From NCBI GenBank assembly GCA_964019695.1, contig OZ026530.1:27230108-27294107 (forward strand): DNA of 64,000 nucleotides, read 5' to 3'. Under the pieces are notes generated by a model that saw only the letters and a program-made list of their open reading frames with translations, did no database searches and had not been told where the DNA came from. Source of the stretch: Loripinus fragilis. Its lineage: Eukaryota; Mollusca; Bivalvia; Lucinida; Lucinidae. Position numbers and translations under genes: made by a program. This document shows positions 26,001 to 38,200 of the stretch, piece after piece; within the stretch, counting starts at the first letter, position 1; the number at the start of each line of letters is the position of its first letter.

Positions 26001-29000
26001 CCTATCCACTTCTGAACATCTGAAAGTGACAGCGGCATCAACAGGCTTAAATTCAGCAAGTAAAACGTCAATACACTGCAATCTGAGTTCCTATTCTATG
26101 GATAATTTAGGGTTTTTGATTATTGATTATGATTTGGAATATTAACCTTTATCCTGCCACTATTTTTCTGTCCTGAATATGGCATCTGCTTTTTACCTCT
26201 GCTGCATATTTTCAAGTGCACTTCAGACATTTTTCTTGTTTCAGTCACAAAAAACCCACACAAATGCTCATTGAAGATGAGATGTTTTCAGTGAGTAGGC
26301 ACAACATATATATTTCAGTTGAGAAATAAATAAAAATTAGCCGCGAGTGCCACGTCGCTACCCCAGTTATCTAGAACTATGAACTATCTTGTTACAGAAC
26401 TGACTGCTAACAATCAATACAATGTAATTCAGTAGTTTTGTCTAATTTCGGAAGGCTATTTATGTTATTAACTCTTTCCTTGTTAGCGGCGACTTTTGTC
26501 ATCTGCTGAAAAACATTACAATCAGTTTGGCCCACGATCAGGACCGACAGAATGTCGGTCCTGATCTGGATCCAAACAGTTTGACACTCTGATAGTGTTC
26601 TTGAAAGAAATTTTTGAAAAAGTTAATTTTGAAAAAAGTCAGTAAACGACAAAAGCATGAACGATTACCCAGCATGCAAGACACATTTATCCTAGCTTAG
26701 TACTGGTTCAACCCAGGAAGACTCGTCCCTGTTTAACTGAAAGATTGTTGATGCGACGTAAAGAATCAAATCAAACAAAATTGAATTATAGGAAGATGAA
26801 CATGAAATGGTGGTCACTTTCTATAATCTCTTTGTAAAGTTTGCCTTTATTTACGCGATACAGTCAATTCCTATGACAAAGCTAGATGGTAACAAATGAA
26901 TATGCTCAAAATTTAATGTGGTAGTAATTGTTGGGTAATGTTTGGTGATCCCAACTGAACATTGATCTTGAGTGAGTCTAGTGTGTCATATGATTAGTTA
27001 ACTCTGAACTTCCTGATCTCCTCATTCTCTTCCTTCTCTCTTCAGAGTTAAGCCATTAATTCAACAGGAACTTAAGTACCCACATAGTTTACCCATTACA
27101 TGACTATTACAATACATGTATTACCCCCAATAAACACCCTTCTCTCTTCAGAGTTAAGCCATTAATTCAACAGGAACTTAAGTACCCACATAGTTTACCC
27201 ATTACATGACTATTACAATACATGTATTACCCCCAATAAACACCCTTCTCTCTTCAGAGTTGAGCCATTAATTCAACAGGAACTTAAGTACCCACATAGT
27301 TTACCCATTACATGACTATTACAATACATGTATTACCCCCAATAAACACCCTTCTCTCTTCAGAGTTAAGCCATTAATTCAACAGGAACTTAAGTACCCA
27401 CATAGTTTACCCATTACATGACTATTACAATACATGTATTACCCCCAATAAACACCCTTCTCTCTTCAGAGTTAAGCCATTAATTCAACAGGAACTTAAG
27501 TACCCACATAGTTTACCCATTACATGACTATTACAATACATGTATTACCCCCAATAAACACCCTTCTCTCTTCAGAGTTAAGCCATTAATTCAACAGGAA
27601 CTTAAGTACCCACATAGTTTACCCATTACATGACTATTACAATACATGTATTACCCCCAATAAACACCCTTCTCTCTTCAGAGTTAAGCCATTAATTCAA
27701 CAGGAACTTAAGTACCCACATAGTTTACCCATTACATGACTATTACAATACATGTATTACCCCCAATAAACACCCTTCTCTCTTCAGAGTTAAGCCATTA
27801 ATTCAACAGGAACTTAAGTACCCACATAGTTTACCCATTACATGACTATTACAATACATGTATTACCCCCAATAAACACCCTTCTCTCTTCAGAGTTAAG
27901 CCATTAATTCAACAGGAACTTAAGTACCCACATAGTTTACCCATTACATGACTATTACAATACATGTATTACCCCCAATAAACACCCTTCTCTCTTCAGA
28001 GTTAAGCCATTAATTCAACAGGAACTTAAGTACCCACATAGTTTACCCATTACATGACTATTACAATACATGTATTACCCCCAATAAACACCCTTCTCTC
28101 TTCAGAGTTAAGCCATTAATTCAACAGGAACTTAAGTACCCACATAGTTTACCCATTACATGACTATTACAATACATGTATTACCCCCAATAAACACCCT
28201 TCTCTCTTCAGAGTTAAGCCATTAATTCAACAGGAACTTAAGTACCCACATAGTTTACCCATTACATGACTATTACAATACATGTATTACCCCCAATAAA
28301 CACCCTTCTCTCTTCAGAGTTAAGCCATTAATTCAACAGGAACTTAAGTACCCACATAGATTACCCATTACATGACTATTACAATATATATACTACTCCC
28401 AATAAACACCCTACTCTAGAACATACGCCTGCTCACTTTAGATTATAGGTCAGCTCATGAGGTTGTGGTACTTATCGCATATGAGCCCACACATCCAGAC
28501 AGTCTTGCCACAGATTTTGCCTCTCGCACAGACAAAATACAGGTGATATATTTTTTATAGTTAATACAGAAAAATATATATCACCAACTTTTTGGAGGGA
28601 GCACAGTAGCTCAGTGGTATAGTACTTGACTCAAGACCGAGGGGCTGCTGGTTTGAGCCTCACCAGCGTCACTGTGTTGTGTCCTTGCCCAAGGCACATT
28701 TATCCTTGCTTAGGACTGGTTCAACCCAGGAAGACCGGTTCCGACATAGCTGAAAAACTGTTGACTGGGACTTAAAGAATCAAATCAAACAAAAACCAAC
28801 TTTTTGGTTGAAGAGAGTGCAGTAGTCTGTTTTGTTGTTACTAAGGCATAGAGTTAAAGATGGTATCCAGTATTATAGGTGACAATCAACAAGACAATGG
28901 TGAAGCTATATAATAATTGTCTTGTTTGTCTATTTTCAGGAACCGAACATTTTGGACTGTTTTTAGCTGATGATGACTCCAAGAAAGGACTTTGGTTGGA

Positions 29001-32000
29001 GTCCGGGCGTGCTCTTGAGTACTATTTACTCAGAACAGGGGTAGGTGTTATGTGGGCTCTTCTATAATGTAATCCTGGAGATTATCATTTTCCAGTAAAT
29101 TTGCTGCATTCTGAAAGAAATCAGTATGTTTTATAGATGTACTTTCAGGGCTCCAGATCGGAATTTGTTATCAATTTTTTTTTTAAATTCTCAACCGAAA
29201 CATATGTTGTGTGTACTCAGAAGAATCGTCTCAATTTTTCTCCATGATTCCCTCTACAAAAACTGCTGAAGCTATTCTACTAAACAAAAGAAAGAGACGT
29301 ATGCTATTATGGTCATCTTGTTTTGTTTCTGACTCTGAGATTTGGCAATCTCCTCCCACTTTCATCATCTAGTTTAATTTCTGTTTAATATGCAAGATGA
29401 CATTACTCTAGACTATTTACATAGAGGATCTTGCATGAGTGCTCATGTTTTATTGAATTTATTAAACGAGTTGGGGAAAAGAGATAAAATGCGAGGCTTG
29501 CCGAGCATTTTATCTCTTTTTCGCAACGAGTTTAATAAATTCAATAATACAAGAGCACGAATGCTAGATTCTATTTATCATATGACAAATACTTCGAAAT
29601 CTCATTTCTGGCGTAAAAACGTTATAATTTTGTCATTATGTACGCAACGTTGTTATTGACGTCATAACGTTTCCCGTTAATCGATAAACCACTAGTGGTT
29701 TACAGATTTTATTGCATGGCGTTATTTCACTCCCAGACGCGACGTCATATGATAAAGTGAGTAAAATGGTAGGCTTCTAATGTAAAACATAAAAGCAGCA
29801 ACAAATAACAAAACAAAACAAAAATTTGGCACTAACAATATTTAGAAAAAATCAGTTAACAACAGAAAAGTTGTTTTAACAACTTATTTTCAGAATTCAT
29901 AAATTTTTCATAAATACATGTGTTACATACATGTATCTGCTATTTTAATGCACTTGCAAATGTATTGTGACTTTTGAGTGGATAACCTAATAAATTTGCG
30001 ACAGTATGGCAGGCTATTTACTGTTGGAAAATAGATCATTATGTAAAATCACTTTTCACTGGCTGGCAAGTGGTTTTACGCGGCTGGTAGCCGCTGACTG
30101 TATGCGCAACATACCACATTTTCACTCTTTTTTTTTAAAGAAAAACGTTAGTAGTGCATAAGAATGGGGGTAACCGCATAAAAAAATTTCATTTTGGGAG
30201 GTGTATCATCAGATGTACCGTCGGAAATCCTGTTTACGGCCCTGCTGATGCTTCGCTGGAAGGCTATATTTGGGACCATATATCTGACGATATACCTCCC
30301 CAAATGATAATTTTCCTAATTTGTGTCTAGAAAATATAGTAATACTAAGATCTTAATATTTGTATAATTCTCTTCTAGGATCTACTTGAGTATAAATCCA
30401 AACAAAGAATCCTCAAGGTCCGCACGCTGGATGGCACTGTCAGAAAAATGCAGGTGGATGATAGTCACACAGTGGGACAGTTGCTTATTACCATCACATC
30501 AAGGATAGGTAAAACTACACACTACTTACTAATCAGTATGCGGAATCATTCTGTTTTTCAAGGCCAATTCCAGCATTACAATTTCGGGGTCAAAATTCCG
30601 CAAAATAATGATTTTAAAATGGTACCAGATAAAATAAAGGATGTTACTTTTACCTGTACATAGGTTTTGAGAACATTATACGTTGCTGTCATTGTTGCAA
30701 ACAGGAAGCACACCAGCATGTACTAACCTGTCGCCTTTCGCCCGGTGCACACTGGGATTGAATCGCCATTTTTATTAAAAATATATGAGCCAGTGAATGA
30801 GATTTCCAACAATGTGGCATTTTGACATGTGTAGACTCAGACGAGCCACTGCAGCCTCCTTTTAAGCTTAGAAACTCTAAATGGTTTACAGTCAGTAGCT
30901 TAACAATCATTAAATACTCAAGCGACTATCAAAGGCTCTGATCAGACTGCGTATGCGCAGTCTGATCTGAGGCTTTGCTGGTCGCACATACCACATTGTT
31001 GGAAATCTCATGCACTAGCTCATATGCGATCACTGCTTGCATGACTCAGGGCTTTACATTCAGAAATTATTGACTAAAAAAGAAATGATAAACTGTCAAA
31101 AATTTAACTTTTTGCTATATTTTAACATTAAATTCTGTCACTACTTGAGTGTGAGAATTGAACGGGACTAGCCAAATATCGCTAGTTACCCATAATGCAA
31201 AAGGCAAAATGCGAGAGATTTAGATGAAGTATCGTCAGGTCTCGCAAGAATGTGTTGCTGTTGATATTTATACCTGAACACCGGTAGTAAATAACTGACT
31301 GGTTTGTGCATTGTACTTTATTGGAAAAAGTACTCCCTAGCTGGTAAAAAACTGCCAGACTGAGAATCCCAACTCATCATTTGCAAAAATGGCTTCCCCA
31401 GCAAAAAAGCTGTCTGCTTTAGTAGTTGAAAAATCCAGGATGTTTTCCTCAAGAGTTGTTTGTTATGAGCAAACATATTTTGAAGAGCTTCTAAGGAAGG
31501 CTAAGTCAGCCGCCTATCAACAGCTGCAACAACGGAACACGAAGTAAAGCTGTCAGCTATGCTTTTGGGAGGGAGGATGAGGGTACCATACTAGGAGATA
31601 TTTAGTCTTGTCTTGTGTAAGTGCATTTGTAACATATAACAACATTTAATTGGTAAAATATTTGGCATTCCTGAAAATGTCCCCAGATTCCTGAAAAATG
31701 TCTTTCATATTCCTGATGAGCGACATTTAGGGTTGGCATCTCTCTCAAACCATAGAACAGAGAAATTACTTGTCAGGACCACTATAGATCATATTTAATC
31801 ATTAAGCAATTCCATAAGCAAACAGAGTAGACCCTGATCAGGCAGCTCTTACGCTCTTACAAGAGTTGCCTGATCTGGGTCTGTTCTCTTTGCAAAAGTG
31901 TCAAAAGGTGTCTCTATGAGATAAAGGCTTAAAGGACATTATTGCATAAAAAGCTATTTCGCATGCTATTAACAGCCATGTTTTAACCAGCAAAAACCCT

Positions 32001-35000
32001 TGTATTAATCAGGCAATTCACGTGCTGTTGATGCACAACTTTTGTACTTTACATATACACATTCTAGGCCGTCACAAAAGTTGACGTCATCAACAGTAAC
32101 GTGCATAGAAATGAAAGTAATTTAATGGCGTTAGTCTTTGCTCTCGGACAGGCTTTTTCAAAACCTACGAATCCTTCATGCTTTTGCGCGCCATTATAGT
32201 CATACTAAAATGACATTTATGAAGCGTTTTTTTTAAATTTTCAAGTGACAAAATGTCTTTATGCAATAATAACGATCAAACATGGTTTTCTAATACACTA
32301 ACATCTGCTAGACCCCTCGGGGGTTGTTAAAACCCTCCCCTTTCAGGCTCTGGTTTCAACACCACCCTTGGGGTCCAGCAGATGTTAATGCATAGAAAAA
32401 CATGTTTGATCCCTTAATTGCTTGATAATTTGATACAATACCAATATGCTTTGACTATTATTTCAGGTATCACAAACCATGAGGAATATTCCCTGGTGTT
32501 AGAACTCCCCGATGATGAAAAAGAGAAAACACTCACATTGAAACGAGATAAATCTATTGCTAAAGATCAGAAGAAACTGGAAGAGATGAGAAAGAAATTG
32601 CATACAGAAGATGATAGTAAGTCCCATAGGGCCAGTTAAGGAAAAATAATTTGCGTAAAATTGTGATTATTTTCTTACCAATCAGTTTTAACATCTGTTT
32701 TGGTTGCTCAAAAGAACCTTCTAACTGAGACAGTTCTTTCAACATATGTTCCAAGGCGGTACTTCTTTTGTGGATCGTTTATGTTTTTGTTCTGTCTTGT
32801 GTTTGCTATGTTTTGTGCGCGTCTGTTTATATGTGCTTTGTGGTCACCTGCTGGGAAAGGGCTGACCTCTTGGCTCTCGTTTGTGGTGTCTACTGTGAGT
32901 TTGTCACTTTCCCATTGGTATCCTGGGTCAGGTGTGGTACTTGATTGTATCGATTCCTGATCTTTGCACCCTTACTTACTTTGGTTGAGAAATAAGAAAA
33001 TTATTTTTCGGCACGCACTCTTAGCTAAAGGCCTGCAATACCATCTAATGCTCATGACCCACAAGGGTTGATATTAAACATAAAAAAATCCCTCTTAAAG
33101 CATTTTGTAATATTTACGTTCTCCCATTTTTCGTAGCAAAAGATTTAACATTCATATGATCTAGGCCGTCCTTCTAGTTGGAGTAACATCAGTGTGAGCC
33201 AATGACATTCACTATGAAATGCCACTATCACTCACAGACTGCAGACCAGCCTACTGCACTATGAGGAAGAAACACGCAACCCAGACAGTCACAATACAAT
33301 TAAAATAAAGCAACTAGTCAAAGCTTGCGGTTAGGATAACCACTGTCATCCTAACCACTGTCTTGACATGACCATAGCTGTTGACAGGGACGTTAAAACA
33401 CAAACCAAACAAAAACCTCTCTTCCTCGACAAGATGATTGCTAAACTATAAAGGACACCAAGAACCACAACTCAAAACAAGGACCCTACACAAGCCCCCC
33501 CCCATACACACAGAGTTCGAACAACAACAACAATAAATGATTGAACAGGGAGCCGGACAAAACATCGCGGGACAAAACATCCCACAAAGATTTGCCACCC
33601 CTGACAAAACATCCCACGCTGTTTTTGTCACCCCGGACATAACATCCCATGCCATTTTTGTCACCCCGGACAAAACATCCCATGCCATTTTTGCCACACC
33701 GGACAAAACATCCCATACTCAGACTGCTTCCACATATGGGGAGCGCAGTGGCTCAGTGGTAGAGTGCTTTACTCGAGACCGAAGGGCAGCGGGTTCGAGC
33801 CTCACCGGCGTCACTGCTTTATGTCCTTGAGCAAGAACATTAACCCTAGCTTAGTACTGGTTCATTCCAGGAAGACCTGTCCCTTTATAACTGAAAGATT
33901 GTTGATGGGATGTAAAGAATCAAATCAAACAAACAAAAAACACATAGGCTTGAAGGCTTATAAGTTGGGGAGAACATTGAAAATGGAGGTGGACTATGTA
34001 TTACTATCTTATATGTTACTTGTATAGCATAGTGGAACTCGCGGCGACAGGCACTTTTCAGTCCAAGTTCTTAATTGAATTTGGTATTGTCATATATATA
34101 AATTTATGTCCCTTAGCATAATGCAGCTGTTATCTGTCCTTTTTAAATGCCAAATATACTACTTATTTAATTATTATTTAGATTTTTCAAACCAGTTTTA
34201 GGACTCCTATTTGAGCACACACTCAATATATTATTATTATTTTTTAACTATTAAATTTTATCAGAATCACATTATTTATATGGGAATCATTTTTTTTCTT
34301 CAATTGCCAAGATCACTTCCTAAGTTTTTAACAAGACTGCCTTTCTTTCCAGTACTTGTTTTGACAATCTTACTTGTTCCTGGTTCAGATTCACACTTCA
34401 TTTTAAATACTTGCTAATTGGGGTATTGTCATCAAAGTGATGTGTCAAAATTGCCTCAGGTAATTAGTCACCATTGGAAAAGGATTAAAACTGAGTAAAC
34501 TATTGTAACAGCAAGTGTCTTCCTTGCTAGTTCGGGGAACGGACAAAAGCCCACTGGGACAAAAGCCCACTAGGACAAAAGCCCACTGGACAATATCCCA
34601 CTGGACAAAAGCCCACTGCTTAATTTGGCAAGGTGGACAAAAGCCCACTTTTTAAAAAAAATGGGTTTAAGTCTACTTAAAACTGTGTTAACCCTGAACA
34701 GACTGCTCCTTCAGGGTAAGTTACACATGCAGTGTGTTTTCACTGACATTATTATTTCTCCAGTGTTAAAAGCCATTGATATTTGAAGAAAAACAATTTA
34801 CAGTTTGGGTCAAACAATCTATTATAATTGGGAAACATATGTCTAATCAATCCAAATGACCCTTGATCTGGTAGTAACAATGCATTAGCTTGCACTTTTA
34901 GGAGAGGTGCCAAACAAAAAGAGAATTATGAAATTTCAGATTTGAGAAGGGAGATCTAGAAAGTTTTGTCAGAGAGGGTCCAACTTTGACACATTTTTTT

Positions 35001-35220
35001 TTTTAATTTTTTATCTTTTAATTGATGAGAACATAAGCGGGGCCATCATCGGTCTGCAAGCGAAAGGCCATTTAAATGGCGTTTCGCTGGCGTGCCGATG
35101 ATGGCCCAACATTGAATGCTGGCTTGGCAGCTTTGTGAGTTTTCAGGGTCACCAGACCTGTATTGCTAGAAAACCCTATATTTTTTGTGATTTTTCAGGG
35201 GGGAGGGTCCAGACCCCCAT

Positions 35221-35271
<51 letters not shown>

Positions 35272-38200
35272 TCGATATGCACATGCTTTATCTTAGGGTC
35301 GTCTGTCCGTTTTTCAATCAGTTCAAACCTATCCCTTTTAAATACATATAAGTGGGCTTTTGTCCTAGTGGGCTTTTGTCCCAGTGGGCTTTTGTCCAGT
35401 GGGCTTTTGTCCTAGTGGGCTTTTGTCCTAGTGGGCTTTTGTCCTACACTCTGCTAGTTCAGGCTTCAAACTGAAAAAAAACTGTACCTTCCTTAGTTTT
35501 TGTCAGATTTTCATGATTTTTTTTACCAAAATGTAGGGCATTTAATGTATTTTTTATAAAAGGGGCATGGCACTGGGAAAAAGGGCATGGCGCTAGAGAA
35601 AAGGGCATGGCATGGCGCCATGCTAAAACTGGCTAGGGGAAACACTATAGGAGCTGCAGGTTCATCTTATTTGAGCCACGGCATGAGATTTCCAACAAAG
35701 TGGTATGTGCAACCAGCAAAGCCTCAGACCAGCCTGCGCATACTCGCAGTCTGATCAGAGCCTTTGCTAGTCGCTTGAATATTCTATGTGTGTTAAACTA
35801 GTGACTGAACATAATGTGGAGTTTCTAAGCTTTAAAAGAGGCTGCACAGATTTGTTTGAGTCTACACATGTCAAAATGCCACATTGTTGGAAATCACATA
35901 GCACAGCTCATTTGTGATATTTTACTTCAGTGAACTGGTTAGACCATGCCAAGACATTAAGAGAACAGGGTGTAGAATCTGATGAGACATTACTGCTGAG
36001 ACGTAAATTCTTCTTCTCCGATCAGAATGTAGATGCGAGAGATCCTGTACAGTTGAACCTTCTTTTTGTTCAGGTAAGCTAGTCTTATCTCTGCTACCAG
36101 ATTTACAAATCTATCCGATGAAACAACGTGAAAATTCCAAATTCTACATGTCAGGTCATGTTCCCAAAATGCTAAGAAAAAAAAACCTGTCCTTGAAAAC
36201 AGGTTAACTTTTGATGCAACAAGAAATACAAAAACAGACTAAAGCTCATGTTTTTTTCTTTCATTAATCCAGTAAGCAAAGGTTTTGAACTAAACTCCAG
36301 CTGAAAAGTTTTTAGACCTAATTTTTTGCAATAACTTTTTTATCTTCAATTTTAGCAAAATGTGTTAGCGATGAAAAGTATTCAGGAGCATCTCCCCCAA
36401 CTTCTCCAAATGGTTCCAGCATCCTAGATGCTGCAAGTTGGTGGAGATGCTCCTGAATACTTTTCATCGCGAACACAGTTTGCTAAAATTGAAGATAAAA
36501 AAGTTATTGCAAAAAATTAGGTCTAAAAACTTATCAGCTGGAGTTTAGCTATGTTAAGAAAAGATTGCAGGTATGGGGACGGGGCTAGGGAGTGCAGTGG
36601 CTCAGTGGTAGAGTGCTTCACTCAAGACCGAGGGGCCGCAGGTTCGAGCCTCACTGCGTCTTTGCGTTGTGGTCCTTGAGCAAGACACATTTATCCTAGC
36701 TTAGTACTGGTTCAACCCAGGAAGACCTGTCCCTGTTTAACTGAAAGATTGATGATGGGAAGTAAAGAATCAAATCAAACAAAAAACAAAGTATGGGGTC
36801 GGGCCTTGTCTTGCTGGAATAAAAATTGTTTCCAACAGGCAGAACATGCGGGTGAAGGACTTCATCCACATAACATTGGCCTGTAAGTGTGCTCTGAATT
36901 ACAACCAAGTCGGTACAGTGAAGTATGCAAAGTAAACAGACTATAATAGTATTGCATTACCATATTATACAATGCTCCGGGTGGCCTACTTTTTTTAGCA
37001 TGAGTATAGTGCAAGGATGATGCTTTGGACAGAGGCAACTATTGAGGCCTAAAGCTGACCGAGCAGGCTATGAAGATCCTAGAGAGGATTGTCGATGGTC
37101 TCATAAGACAGGTGGTGTCTTTTGACAACTTCTAGTTTGGCTTTGTCCCAGGAGAGGCACTACAGATGCAATCTTTGAGGTCCAGCAGCTGCAGGAGAAA
37201 TACCAGTGAACAAGAGGCTTTATATGGCCTTCGTGGACCTTGAGAAAGCATTTGACCAGGTCAGACCTGAAAAGCTGGAGGTGGGAAGCTTCATTCTGCT
37301 ACCTGGGTGACATGCTTTCTGTTGGTGGAGGCTGTGAAATAACGGTCACTACCCGTGTGAAAACAGCCTGAAAGAAGTTCAGAGAGCTACTACCAGTTCT
37401 CACATCCAGCCACCTCTCTTACAAGACCTGTGGCCATGTATACAGTTCTTGTGTACGGAGTGCCATGCTCCATGCCAGTGAAACTTGGCCACTGACCAAG
37501 ACGAACCTGCAGCACTTGCAGCGCAATGATAGGGCCATGATCAGACAGATCTGCAGTATCAAGCAAAAGGATGTGGCCACAGTAAGGTCAAGCGAGCTAC
37601 TGGCAAAGCTTGAGCTTGAGGACCTCAACCTCATTTTTAGAGAGGTGGTTTGGGCATGTGGAGCGGGGGGCAGGGAGGCCCAAGCTATTTTGGAAGAAAC
37701 TGACTGAGAAAGACTGCCATGAGTAGAAGCTCACGAAAGTTGACCCTCAAGAAAGGAGCACCTGGAGATCAGGTGTGATATCTGCTGTGCGTGCAGCTAG
37801 CCGCTGATGTGGATGATGCCCCTGCACCTACACGTTAATCAAAAAACTGATTATGATATGATGGTAGTAGATGCTTGAAGCATTGATGAGATGCATTTTT
37901 ATGCACCCGCTTTTCATGATATGTTCTATTTATATTGTAGACAAGAGATGCCTTATTAAACGGTACTCACCCTGTGTCACAAGAAGAAGCTATCATGTTT
38001 GCTGGTATACAATAATAGTACTCATGATGGTCTGTTTATATTGTAGACAAGAGATGCCTTATTAAATGGTACTCACCCAGTGTCGCAAGAGGAAGCTATC
38101 ATGTTTGCTGGTATACAATAATAGTACTCATGATGGTCTGTTTATATTGTAGACAAGAGATGCCTTGTTAAATGGTACTCACCCAGTGTCGCAAGAGGAA

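Noticed and set aside
27033..28411. Regular repeat array resembling a CRISPR
   Set aside because: Units are identical throughout, with no unique spacers, and the genome is clearly eukaryotic.
28879..28939. ATG at 28879 as an alternative talin start
   Set aside because: It lies in intron 1 before a strong acceptor, and the residues before exon 2 do not match talin, whereas exon 1 does.
35163..35351. Polyproline open frame
   Set aside because: It comes from a (C)48 run inside a transposon-like element.
37465..37707. 80-codon open frame as a gene
   Set aside because: It is the C-terminal part of a decayed LINE with stops and shifts on either side.
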